This document shows, piece after piece, positions 14,606 through 22,827 of a stretch of DNA of 30,243 nucleotides. The stretch is from Bacteroidota bacterium. Its GTDB lineage: Bacteria > Bacteroidota > Bacteroidia > Bacteroidales > F082. Both the position numbers and the translations under genes were made by a program. The DNA lies in NCBI GenBank assembly GCA_023396415.1, contig JAEWWJ010000085.1, positions 1-30,243 of the forward strand, given 5' to 3'. Each line of letters starts with the position of its first letter. Position 1 is the first letter of the stretch. The notes beneath the pieces were generated by a model. That model was given only the letters and a program-made list of their open reading frames with translations. It was not told the origin of the DNA and searched no databases.

Positions 14606-16978
14606 TTAGTTGAGGAAGTTACCAACTTTTAAACCGAAGTAAATGGTTCGAGGATTAACCGGTCCGTAAACGAAGCCGGGATCGCGGTTGATGCCACTGT
14701 CGAAGTTGTTTTGATAAGCGTTAAATAGGTTTTTCACGCCTGTAAAAAGCTGTAAAGTGGCTCCATTCAGTTTGATACCATACTTTAACTTGAGGCCTAT
14801 ATCCAGAAAACGCTCAGAGGTAATCAGCACACCTTCTTCGGGGTTTGGTATTTGCGGACCGAAGTATGGAACCAGCATTGTTCCTGTATAGTTTGCTGTA
14901 GATGAGAGCCCCCATTGCTTGTTGATTTCCCAATCGAAGGTAAGGAAACCGTAATCTTGTGGGGTGCTGAAGAATCGTTTTTCGTTAAAGTCTTGTTCCA
15001 CATCGTAGCGACTTTTTTGCAGCGTAAACCCGGCTTTGATGTTGATGTTGCGGGTCGGAATCAAGTTGAGTTCAAAGTTTAAGCCCTGCACTTTTGCCCC
15101 ATCCTTGGCGTTAATGCGGGTGAAAATGACAGTTCCGTTCTCATCGGGTAAGCTGTACAAATTGGCAAAAGGATTGTCGAGTTGAGTGTAGAAAGCCTCT
15201 GCAAGAAATCCGAAACCAATGGAGCTGAATTGCTTGTTGAAATCGAGCGAAGCAGTAATACTCCTGCTTTTTTCTTGTTCAAGATCAGGGCTGTTCACGT
15301 GAATCACTTTACGTGATCCGGAGGTTTCGATATGTAGGTCTTCGTCATAAATCTGAGGTGCTCGGTAACCTTGCGAATAACTCAGTCGGCCCTGAAGTGA
15401 TTTGAAAATGTCAATTTTAGCACTCAAACGTGGACTAAGCACATTTCCCGTATGGTCGCCTCCTTCAAAATCGGTCACCGTATAATGGTCGAACCGTGCA
15501 CCTGCCGATAGCTTGAATCTTTCGAGATTGTATTCGTATTGAGCAAACACACCTGTTGTTTGTGTTCTCTGGTTGGCGACCATCACGTTATCGGTATGTG
15601 GAATGCTCACCAGGCTATCGTTCACAATCACTGCCTGATCAAAATCGGCAAAGCCTAACTTTTGGTCTTTCAGCTCTGATGCGTTGTTTTCGATACCCAT
15701 CACCAGCCCTGAGGCAGCAAAGCGGGCATTGTATTGAACGCCAAGGGTGTAGGTAAAGTCGTTTGTTTTGCCGTAGTCGCTTAACGATTTGTTGGCACCA
15801 TAGTAGGAGTCGCGTTCAACTTTTTGGCCTGAAACAAAGATGGATAACAAATCGTTTTTTCTTACAAACTGCTCATAAGTAAGGGCGCCTGTCGAAATTT
15901 GATGGTTCAAAGCTTCGGCAATATTGGCCTCATGCACCGGATAATCAAAGCGATCGCCACCACGACGGTCTTCTTTGATGTGAAAGAAATCGGCAATGAG
16001 TTTATTTTTAGCACCAAAACGATGGAAAAGGCGTGTTCCAATGGTGGTATTTTTCAATAGAGCAATTTCTGAATAGCTGTCTTGGTTGGCATCAAAAGGC
16101 TGGCGGTCGCGGTAAAATCCGTAAATGGCCATACCCGTTTTGTTGTCTGCCGAAATCAAAGATGTGTTTAAATTAATGGAGAGGTCGCGCGAAGTGCCAT
16201 CTGAATTTTCGTTTCCAACACCCATCACACCGTTGTTGATGCCAAACTCGTAGGAGTTGTTGATAGGATCTTTCAGAATAAGATTGATGGTTCCGGCAAT
16301 GGCGTTGCTTCCATACAGGGCCGAGCCACCACCACGAATGACTTCAACCCTTTCGATCATGCTCGAAGGAATCAGCTCTATACCATAAACACCTGCCAAC
16401 CCGCTGAATATCGGTCGGCTATTGATAAGAATTTGCGAATATGAACCCTCCATACCGTTCATCCTCACTTGCGAAAATCCACAATTTTGACAATCGTTTT
16501 CGATCCGCAGCCCCGAGCAAAAGTTCAGTCCTTCGCTCAAGGTAAGCGCGTTTCCGGTGGAAAATAATTTTGGTGTCAGGGCTGTAACAATCGTGGACGA
16601 TTCAATGCGGTTGGTGGAATTTCGGTCGCCGGTGATGAGTACTTCTTCTAATCCTAAAGCATCTTCTAACAAGTCAAAATGGATTTCTATGGTTTTTTTT
16701 GCTTCTATGGTTACCTCCTTTCGTGCCGGTTTGAATCCTAAAGATTGTGCCACGAGAATATGTTTTCCCTCGGGAAGGTGAATCAACTGATAATGACCAC
16801 TTTCGTCGGTGGTGGTGCCAATGGTACTGCCTTGAATGCTAATGGTTGCAAATGGGATGTGTTTGCCTTTTGACACTACGTGGCCAATGATATTGGCATC
16901 TGTTTTTACTTTTTGCGCCTGAATGGGGCTAGCAATTACACATGCAAAAACAAGAGCAATGAGCAATGAATATTTCAT
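14606..16978 (-). CDS. TonB-dependent outer membrane receptor with CarboxypepD_reg-like domain
   Basis: 790 residues. Signal peptide (MKYSLLIALVFACVIASPIQA). Residues about 28-105 are a carboxypeptidase-regulatory-like domain (IIGHVVSKGKHIPFATISIQ, then TTTDESGHYQL). The plug (about 120-235) contains LTLSEGLNFCSGLRIEN, the cysteine cluster Cys154, Cys163 and Cys166 (FCSG then DCQNCGF), then QILINSRPIFSGLAGVYGIELIP and RVEVIRGGGSALYGSNAIAGTINLI. The beta-barrel runs to the end (VNPRTIYFGLKVGNFLN). TonB receptors import scarce large or chelated substrates across the outer membrane. The CxxC in the plug and the His-motif neighbour suggest a metal or metal complex, but that is inference. It lies 64 bp after the small membrane protein gene and was probably co-transcribed with it. 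Confidence 0.93.
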   Translation of the reverse strand: MKYSLLIALVFACVIASPIQAQKVKTDANIIGHVVSKGKHIPFATISIQGSTIGTTTDESGHYQLIHLPEGKHILVAQSLGFKPARKEVTIEAKKTIEIHFDLLEDALGLEEVLITGDRNSTNRIESSTIVTALTPKLFSTGNALTLSEGLNFCSGLRIENDCQNCGFSQVRMNGMEGSYSQILINSRPIFSGLAGVYGIELIPSSMIERVEVIRGGGSALYGSNAIAGTINLILKDPINNSYEFGINNGVMGVGNENSDGTSRDLSINLNTSLISADNKTGMAIYGFYRDRQPFDANQDSYSEIALLKNTTIGTRLFHRFGAKNKLIADFFHIKEDRRGGDRFDYPVHEANIAEALNHQISTGALTYEQFVRKNDLLSIFVSGQKVERDSYYGANKSLSDYGKTNDFTYTLGVQYNARFAASGLVMGIENNASELKDQKLGFADFDQAVIVNDSLVSIPHTDNVMVANQRTQTTGVFAQYEYNLERFKLSAGARFDHYTVTDFEGGDHTGNVLSPRLSAKIDIFKSLQGRLSYSQGYRAPQIYDEDLHIETSGSRKVIHVNSPDLEQEKSRSITASLDFNKQFSSIGFGFLAEAFYTQLDNPFANLYSLPDENGTVIFTRINAKDGAKVQGLNFELNLIPTRNINIKAGFTLQKSRYDVEQDFNEKRFFSTPQDYGFLTFDWEINKQWGLSSTANYTGTMLVPYFGPQIPNPEEGVLITSERFLDIGLKLKYGIKLNGATLQLFTGVKNLFNAYQNNFDSGINRDPGFVYGPVNPRTIYFGLKVGNFLN

Positions 16979-17042
16979 AATTTAAAAATAAAAGTCGTTA
17001 AAAAAATGGAAAAAATCTTGAATTAACCAAGATAGAATTTGG

Positions 17043-17423
17043 TTATGCCGAAAGCATGCAGGCCGTTGGGGGCGACCGTCCTTTATGACGATCAAAGCAC
17101 AATTGAGGTTCTAACTTTTCAAGCACAAGGTGGCGGCCAATTTTTTTCGTGGCAACAACAAGAACACTAGCAATTGTAAAAAAGGCCACCAAGAAATTGT
17201 AATAGACCTGAAAAAAAGTCAATTCATTTGCTGTATGCGTAAACGACTTGATAGGTTTTGAATCGTCGGTTTTATTGTAAGGATGTGCATGAAACACCCA
17301 ACTGCCATTGCTGAGTTGATGTACATGCGTATTGAAAATCTTGTTGGAGATAACAGTGATTACGGCAACAAGCAAAACCCAAGTGCAGAGAAGGGATGTT
17401 ATTTTATTAACATTACTTTTCAT
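17043..17423 (-). CDS. Small two-helix membrane protein with paired His-x-His motifs
   Basis: 126 residues. Helix 1 is at about 8-28 (ITSLLCTWVLLVAVITVIS), helix 2 at about 70-92 (FFQVYYNFLVAFFTIASVLVV). Between them, probably on the periplasmic side, lies a His-rich loop: NTHVHQ (His33, His35), VFHAHPYN (His45, His47) and SFTHTANEL (His63). The C-terminal tail RSPPTACMLSA resembles the Arg-x-Pro-Pro endings seen in other small Bacteroidota proteins that precede TonB receptors. The paired HxH motifs could bind a transition metal. The family has no function known to me. It lies directly upstream of the TonB receptor on the same strand, so the two probably form a metal-related uptake operon. 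Confidence 0.78.
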   Translation of the reverse strand: MKSNVNKITSLLCTWVLLVAVITVISNKIFNTHVHQLSNGSWVFHAHPYNKTDDSKPIKSFTHTANELTFFQVYYNFLVAFFTIASVLVVATKKIGRHLVLEKLEPQLCFDRHKGRSPPTACMLSA

Positions 17424-17593
17424 ACAACTATGGCATTGGTGCTTTTCATCGTCAAGTTTGAATATGCAGTAAAATTAACGCGACGATCAAAGAGATGGAA
17501 TACCTAAAATGAGGGATATTTGAAGCGGCAAAGCTTCTGTTGTTGTGAGAATTCAAAAGAACTTAATTTCGGGATTGATGCATTTGGAGGTTA

Positions 17594-17662
17594 GGGTTGA
17601 GGATAAGGCTGAGTTTGAGAAAAAGTCCGCACAACCTTAACCTTAATCAACAACCTCAACCC
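17594..17662. repeat. Imperfect inverted repeat (GGGTTGAGG / CCTCAACCC)
   Basis: GGGTTGAGG at 17594-17602 pairs perfectly with CCTCAACCC at 17654-17662. Inside these, ATAAGG and CCTTAAT can extend the pairing past a 6-nt bulge. The two arms are made of short GGTTGAG/AACCTTA-type units, giving a purine-rich left arm and a pyrimidine-rich right arm. Confidence 0.55.
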
Positions 17663-17746
17663 CCAAAAAGATCTAAAAAATCCGAAAATATTTTATTTTC
17701 AAAATCGTAAAAATGAATTTTTATGTGCTTATAATATATTCTATAT

Positions 17747-17787
17747 CAAATATATAGGGTTGAATTATTATTTAGAATCATTCTAAA
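17747..17787 (-). promoter_or_regulatory. Candidate promoter with overlapping 7-1-7-type palindrome upstream of the metal-uptake pair
   Basis: The minus strand reads TATATTTG at 17754-17747 (TAnnTTTG). Where its -33 element would lie is a perfect inverted repeat TTTAGAAT-C-ATTCTAAA (17771-17787). The inner TTAGAATCATTCTAA resembles the 7-1-7 arrangement of Fur-family boxes. A second palindrome CTATAT-CAAAT-ATATAG (17741-17757) overlaps the -7 box. The distance to the start codon at 17423 is long (over 300 bp), so assignment to that operon is uncertain. Confidence 0.35.
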
Positions 17788-17980
17788 AATCAAAAATAGT
17801 GATGCGTTTTCAGGTTTTATGGGTATTGATCTATAAGTAGGACTATTTTTAATTTTGAAAGTGACCAAGAAGTAAAAAGTGAAAAACGAAGAGTGAAAAG
17901 TGCTGACGCAGGTTGTAAGGAAACAATAATTTACATGAGTTGCAATGATAGAACTTAAACTTTCTGTTTAGCAGTCTTGC

Positions 17981-18778
17981 TTAAATGCTAAAAGTAAGTC
18001 CATCATAGGCCAAATGCATACCTTGAGGCAGTTGTGTATTGATTGTTTTGTGGCGACCCATCAAATGGCTGATATGTGTGAAATAAGTTGTTTCAGCTGC
18101 AATTTTATGTGCGGCATCAATGGCTTCTTTGAGGTTAAAATGTGAGGGATGATGCCGTTTGTGGAGGGCGTCAATCATAAGGATTTTGGTTCCTTTGAGC
18201 AACTCGAAGCTGGCATCGGGAATCAAATTCACATCGGTGAGATAGGCAAAATCGCCAAAACGAAAGCCGAAAACCTTTAGTTTCATGTGCAGCAACTCCA
18301 CCGGTTGAATGGAGATGTCGCCAATAAAAAAAGGATTCAAATTGAGATCAATCAATTCAAATTCAGGCACTCCGGGATATGGGTTGTCGGCAAAGGCATA
18401 ACGAAACTCTTGTTTAATTTCTTGCTGATCACTTGGGCGTGCAAATACTTTCACCGCTTTTTTCGTGAGGTAGTTGAATGAGCGCACATCGTCTAAACCT
18501 GCAATATGATCCTTATGGGTGTGGGTAATCAGAATGCCATCTATTTTTTTTACGTTGGCACGCAACATTTGTTGTCTAAAATCGGGACCTGCATCCACCA
18601 CCACTGTTGTGGTATCCGTTTCGAGTAAAATAGATGATCGCAAACGTTTGTCGTATGCGTTGGCTGATGTGCAAACATCGCAAGGACAAGCAATTACAGG
18701 CACTCCCTGTGATGTTCCGCTACCAAGTACAGTTATTTTCAAAACAATAATTTTGATGCAAAATAAATCATAATCCAT
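17981..18778 (-). CDS. MBL-fold metallo-hydrolase, PhnP-like
   Basis: 265 residues from the only ATG (18778). Relatives usually begin MKITVLGSGTSQG, which here corresponds to a TTG at 18742, so the first 12 residues may not be real. Metallo-beta-lactamase motifs: DAGPDFRQQ, HTHKDH (86-91) for the two-metal site, HMKLKVFGFR, LTDVN and a late His in THISHLMGRH. CPCDVC (Cys31, Cys33, Cys36) matches the extra structural zinc site of PhnP-type phosphodiesterases. The likely activity is hydrolysis of a cyclic or other phosphodiester; the true substrate is unknown and no phosphonate genes are nearby. It is divergent from the DUF6913-dapA operon. Confidence 0.88.
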   Translation of the reverse strand: MDYDLFCIKIIVLKITVLGSGTSQGVPVIACPCDVCTSANAYDKRLRSSILLETDTTTVVVDAGPDFRQQMLRANVKKIDGILITHTHKDHIAGLDDVRSFNYLTKKAVKVFARPSDQQEIKQEFRYAFADNPYPGVPEFELIDLNLNPFFIGDISIQPVELLHMKLKVFGFRFGDFAYLTDVNLIPDASFELLKGTKILMIDALHKRHHPSHFNLKEAIDAAHKIAAETTYFTHISHLMGRHKTINTQLPQGMHLAYDGLTFSI

Positions 18779-18917
18779 TGATGGCAGAGCAGAAACATGA
18801 AAAGATGCAAAAAGAAAAAGATGAAAAAATGAATTTTAACATACTTCAATGGTTCGCCTTGCGTTAAAACTCCTAATTTTACACCTTCGTTTTGTGAATA
18901 AATAAACACTGTGGGAG

Positions 18918-19454
18918 ATGGTATTACCCTATTTTTTACGGAAAAGTATTTGTCGGCTTTCATCTGGGCAACAAGCATGGAAACTCTCCTCTTTTGACGA
19001 GGTGAAGTCGTTGCTTGTATTGGTCAGTAGCGACGATGCGCAAACGTTGAAGCACTTCCGCTGGATACGTGAAACATTTTCGTGGGTGAGACAACTAATT
19101 GTAGTTCAAATCACTAACGAGAAAAAATTCAATCCGCCTTCTGAGAAAGGTGTCCTTAAAATAAACAAAAAGAGCTTTTCGTTTTTCGGTATTCCTACCG
19201 GACAATTACAAGAGATGCTGGCTCAAAACAATTTCGATTTGGTTGTCAATGCCGATGATAAAGACCTTTTGTCATTGCACGTAGTGGCCGCAGCTGCCGC
19301 ATCAAAAATGAAAATCGGTTCACCTGTTGAAAGATGTAAAGCGCTGTATCCTATATCTTTATATTCTCAAGAAGCGATAACCTTTGAGCAATATTTAGGA
19401 AAATGTGCTGAATACCTCAATGCTTTGGCCGGAAAAAGTAAAAGCAATGCGTAG
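18918..19454 (+). CDS. DUF6913-like protein upstream of dapA
   Basis: 178 residues. No signal peptide or membrane segment. Recognisable stretches are SFDEVKSLLVLV near the start, KKSFSFFGIPTG in the middle and DLVVNADDKDLLSLHVVAAAAASKMKIG towards the end. This resembles the DUF6913 family often found next to dapA in Bacteroidota; no function is known. GGGAG directly precedes the ATG. It lies 63 bp before dapA on the same strand and is probably the first gene of an operon with dapA and the M14 peptidase. No clear TAnnTTTG box was found in front of it. Confidence 0.75.
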   Translation: MVLPYFLRKSICRLSSGQQAWKLSSFDEVKSLLVLVSSDDAQTLKHFRWIRETFSWVRQLIVVQITNEKKFNPPSEKGVLKINKKSFSFFGIPTGQLQEMLAQNNFDLVVNADDKDLLSLHVVAAAAASKMKIGSPVERCKALYPISLYSQEAITFEQYLGKCAEYLNALAGKSKSNA

Positions 19455-19517
19455 CGTCTTGAAAAATTTATTTTGGATAGATATGGCTCCTTTCATCCCG
19501 AAATCCAACAAAATCTT

Positions 19518-20417
19518 ATGAAAAACTTTCCATTTATAGGCACCGGTGTTGCGCTCATTACGCCTTTTAAAACTGATTTATCTGTTGATGTGGAAGCACT
19601 CACCGCAATTGTTGAGCATGTGATCACGCAAGGTGTAGATTACCTTGTGGCTCTTGGCACTACAAGTGAAGCACCGGTGTTGAAAGCCACTGAAAAGGCG
19701 CTGGTTTTACAAACCATACTTAATGCCAACAGCGGCAGGGTGCCTGTGGTGCTGGGCATTGGAGGAAACGACACAGCTGCCATCGTTCAACAAATTGAGC
19801 AAACCGATTTTACCGAAATTGCTGGAATACTTTCAGTTACACCTTACTATAACAAACCCAATCAAAAAGGTTTGTTCGAGCATTATAGCGCGGTGGCCAC
19901 AGCTTGTCCGGTGCCCATCATACTATACAATGTACCCGGTAGGACAGGAATCAACATGAAAGCTGCCACCACTTTGGAGCTGGCTTTGAGGTATAAAAAT
20001 ATTGTCGCGATCAAGGAGGCGTCGGGCGATGTAGGTCAAATTATGCAAATTATTGCCCACAAGCCCGAAAACTTTCATGTGATTTCAGGCGATGACGCGC
20101 TTACTTTACCACTAATAGCGGCCGGAGCTTCGGGGGTAATTTCGGTGATCGCCAATGCTTTATGTAGAGATTTCAGCGGTATGGTAAAGGCCCAGCTGAA
20201 AAACAACCAACCCTTGGCAAGGCAATTGCATTACAAGATTTTCCGGTTTTACGATTTACTTTTTGCCGAAGGAAATCCGGCGGGAGTGAAGGCGTTGCTT
20301 AACAATATGCAGCTGTGCAAGAACGTGTTGCGGCTTCCATTAACACCTGTTAGTGATGCTTTATTTGAACAGATCGCCCTTGATTTTTCTCTATTAAACA
20401 ATCCAAATATTAAATAA
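19518..20417 (+). CDS. dapA: 4-hydroxy-tetrahydrodipicolinate synthase
   Basis: 299 residues from ATG 19518 (MKNFPFIGTGVALITPF); the frame is open to 19473 but family members start here. DapA condenses pyruvate with aspartate semialdehyde, the first committed step to diaminopimelate and lysine. Visible residues are the Thr pair in LGTTSEAP (48-49), Tyr137 in LYNVPGRTG, Arg142 and the Schiff-base Lys166 in AIKEASGD, with SGDDALTLPLIAAGASGVISV towards the C-terminus. A TIM barrel of standard length. The stop is followed after a single base by the ATG of the M14 carboxypeptidase gene, so the two are likely translated from one message. Confidence 0.96.
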   Translation: MKNFPFIGTGVALITPFKTDLSVDVEALTAIVEHVITQGVDYLVALGTTSEAPVLKATEKALVLQTILNANSGRVPVVLGIGGNDTAAIVQQIEQTDFTEIAGILSVTPYYNKPNQKGLFEHYSAVATACPVPIILYNVPGRTGINMKAATTLELALRYKNIVAIKEASGDVGQIMQIIAHKPENFHVISGDDALTLPLIAAGASGVISVIANALCRDFSGMVKAQLKNNQPLARQLHYKIFRFYDLLFAEGNPAGVKALLNNMQLCKNVLRLPLTPVSDALFEQIALDFSLLNNPNIK

Positions 20418-20418
20418 A

Positions 20419-22740
20419 ATGAGATTTTTTTACACGAGGCTGTTGTTTTTGGTCGTGCTTCTTTTTTCTTGGGGTGCTTTTGCTCAAACACAATCTGACC
20501 TTGAAAACTTGCAAGCCGAGCGTCAGGAGTATTATTTTCAACTGAAAGTTGACAATCCAAAGGAGTTTGAACAACTCAATCATTTGTTTTCTATTGACAA
20601 AATCACCGACAGCGGCTGCATCGGTTATGCCAATCCATTGCAGTATGCACGTTTGCTTACAGCTGGTTATCAGTTAGTTTTACTTACGCCTCCATCTCTC
20701 GAGCATCCTAATCAGCCTATGCTGGAGGTTGAAAATTGGAAGTCGGCCAATGAATGGGACACCTATCCAACATATCCGGCTTATGTGGCTATGATGGAAG
20801 GCTTTGCAGCTTCTCACCCTGATAAATGCAGCATTCATAACATTGGAACACTTCCCAGCGGGCGACAAATTTTGGTGGCCCGCATCAACAATGGCAATTC
20901 CGAAGGGAAAACGGAGTTCCTTTATACCTCCTCCATTCATGGCGATGAAACAACCGGCTATGTGTTGATGCTGAGGCTGATAGATTATCTTTTGAACGGA
21001 TACGGCAACGATCCTGAGGTGACATATCTGATGGATAACCTCGACATTTGGATCAATCCTTTGGCCAATCCTGATGGCACTTACTATGGGGGCAACAACA
21101 CCGTGAATGGTGCCAGACGCGGCAATGCCAATAACGTGGATTTGAACCGCAACTATCCCGATCCCGAAGACGGGCAGCATCCTGATGGCTATGCATGGCA
21201 GCCCGAAACAGTGATGTTTATGGACTTTGGCGCAGCGCGTAATTTTTCGATGTCAGTGAATTTTCACGGAGGTGCCGAAGTGCTCAATTACCCCTGGGAT
21301 ACTTGGTCGCGCCGCCATGCCGATAACAACTGGTGGATGTATATTTGTCGCGAATATGTTGATACCGTTCATCTTCACTCGCCCTCAGGATATTTGACCG
21401 ACCTCAACAACGGCATTACCAACGGCTATGATTGGTACAGCATTTCGGGAGGCCGACAAGATTATATGAACTATTTTGAGCAGTGCCGCGAAATGACTTT
21501 GGAAATTTCAGGTACCAAATTGGTGCCGGCAGCACAGCTCCCCAACTTTTGGAATTACAACAAGCGGTCGCTACTAAACTATTTAAAACAAGCTACTTAC
21601 GGTTTTAGTGGAACGGTAACCGATTCCATCACCCACCAGCCATTACGTGCAAAAGTTGAAATTGTTGGGCATGATTTAGATCACTCTTATGTGTACTCCT
21701 CGGAGCAAGCCGGAAACTACTCTCGCCCGATAAAAGCTGGTACTTATAACCTTACTTTTTCAGCTGAAGGGTATTATTCCAAAACCATTCAGAATCTTAC
21801 AATTGCTGATAAACAGGTTTTTCCGCTCGATGTGCAACTACGACCCGGCAACATCATCGCCGATTTTACTGCCAGTGTTTATGAAATTGCCAAAGGGGGG
21901 TCCATCAACTTTTTTGATGGTTCTTATGGGCTAAATGTTGTTTCATGGAGCTGGGAGTTTGAAGGTGGTGTACCTGCCACTTCAAGCAGTCAAAATCCGG
22001 TTAACATCACTTATCCCAACTCGGGTGAATTTGATGTTAAACTCACCATTACCAACGCCAGCGGGCAATCCAGCAGTATTTTGAAAAATGACTTGATCAA
22101 AGTTTCTTCGATGTATCTCATGACCAATGGCGTGTTTGCTACTTGTGAAGGGACTTTTTACGACAGCGGAGGGCCGTCGAATAACTACGGCAGCGGACAG
22201 GAAATGACGATGACTTTTATCCCCGATACTGAAGAAGCCCTAACGAAGGTTGAGTTTACGCAATTTGATCTCGAGGCGCAATCCACATGCAATTACGATT
22301 GGCTAAAAATATATAACGGCCTCAATACCAGCGCTCCTTTGCTGGGAACATGGTGCGGAACCAACTCACCGGGAACCATTATTGCCAACAATCCTGGCAA
22401 AGGGCTTACCTTTCAGTTTCACTCCGATGGCTCGGTGGCCAAAGCCGGTTGGGCAGCCAATATCAGTTGTTTCTCCACTGTCGGTTTGAATGAAAATGAG
22501 GCCATAGGCTTGCGTGTGTATCCAAATCCGGTGCGTGGTACAGCTGTAAAACTGCAAAGTGCTGAGGTTATGTTTGGCCTTCAACTGTTAGACCTAAGTG
22601 GCAAAATAATTTCTATCCACACATTGGATGGCGTAACCAGCTTCGACTTAGAAACAAATCATCTAAAAAACGGAATTTATTTGTTAGAAGTAAAAACAAT
22701 GGAGGGAAGCGCGATACAGAAGCTTTTCATTGCGAGATAA
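20419..22740 (+). CDS. Secreted M14 zinc carboxypeptidase with PKD, CUB-like and T9SS sorting domains
   Basis: 773 residues. Signal peptide to about Ala22 (SWGAFA). The M14 domain spans about 110-392, with zinc ligands His174 and Glu177 (SSIHGDET) and His283 (VNFHGG), a substrate-binding region with DLNRNYPDPE (Arg244) and the catalytic Glu362 (MTLEIS). A carboxypeptidase-regulatory-like domain follows (about 395-475, FSGTVTDSITHQPLRAKVEI), then a PKD domain (about 480-562, WSWEFEGGVPATS), then a CUB-like domain (about 565-685, TCEGTFYDSGGPSNNYGSGQ, then CNYDWLKIYNG). The end is a T9SS type A sorting domain (LRVYPNPVRG, then NGIYLLEVKT). All catalytic residues are present, so it is probably an active exported carboxypeptidase. 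It starts 1 bp after dapA and ends at a terminator. Confidence 0.94.
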   Translation: MRFFYTRLLFLVVLLFSWGAFAQTQSDLENLQAERQEYYFQLKVDNPKEFEQLNHLFSIDKITDSGCIGYANPLQYARLLTAGYQLVLLTPPSLEHPNQPMLEVENWKSANEWDTYPTYPAYVAMMEGFAASHPDKCSIHNIGTLPSGRQILVARINNGNSEGKTEFLYTSSIHGDETTGYVLMLRLIDYLLNGYGNDPEVTYLMDNLDIWINPLANPDGTYYGGNNTVNGARRGNANNVDLNRNYPDPEDGQHPDGYAWQPETVMFMDFGAARNFSMSVNFHGGAEVLNYPWDTWSRRHADNNWWMYICREYVDTVHLHSPSGYLTDLNNGITNGYDWYSISGGRQDYMNYFEQCREMTLEISGTKLVPAAQLPNFWNYNKRSLLNYLKQATYGFSGTVTDSITHQPLRAKVEIVGHDLDHSYVYSSEQAGNYSRPIKAGTYNLTFSAEGYYSKTIQNLTIADKQVFPLDVQLRPGNIIADFTASVYEIAKGGSINFFDGSYGLNVVSWSWEFEGGVPATSSSQNPVNITYPNSGEFDVKLTITNASGQSSSILKNDLIKVSSMYLMTNGVFATCEGTFYDSGGPSNNYGSGQEMTMTFIPDTEEALTKVEFTQFDLEAQSTCNYDWLKIYNGLNTSAPLLGTWCGTNSPGTIIANNPGKGLTFQFHSDGSVAKAGWAANISCFSTVGLNENEAIGLRVYPNPVRGTAVKLQSAEVMFGLQLLDLSGKIISIHTLDGVTSFDLETNHLKNGIYLLEVKTMEGSAIQKLFIAR

Positions 22741-22755
22741 ATACCTCGATAAAGC

Positions 22756-22792
22756 AAAAAATCCTGTAAGCCATAAGTTTACAGGATTTTTT
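22756..22792 (+). terminator. Intrinsic terminator after the M14 carboxypeptidase gene
   Basis: AAAAAATCCTGTAA (22756-22769) pairs with TTACAGGATTTTTT (22779-22792), with a 9-nt loop and trailing T residues. It lies 16 bp after the stop. A and T tracts on both sides could let it also work for the minus-strand gene ending at 22828. Confidence 0.88.
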
Positions 22793-22827
22793 TTGAAATG
22801 TAGAAAGCCGGCTGTGCCATAAAAATA

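Larger units (their letters stand above)
17424..17980. other. 557-bp AT-rich intergenic region with palindromes, no gene seen
   Basis: No convincing reading frame, RNA gene or riboswitch core was seen. It holds a long imperfect inverted repeat (17594-17662), a candidate promoter and operator (17747-17787), a purine-rich low-complexity stretch built on AAGTGAAAA (17868-17901) and general AT-rich sequence. It separates the start of the His-motif/TonB operon from the end of the metallo-hydrolase gene. Confidence 0.6.

Noticed and set aside
17424..17740. A cobalamin or other riboswitch in the long spacer before the His-motif/TonB operon
   Set aside because: I looked for conserved riboswitch core motifs on the minus strand and saw none; a covariance-model search would be decisive.
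18781..18867. 28-codon plus-strand frame (MAEQKHEKMQKEKDEKMN…)
   Set aside because: It is an AAAGATG-type low-complexity intergenic stretch between divergent genes, with no supporting ribosome site or known relative.
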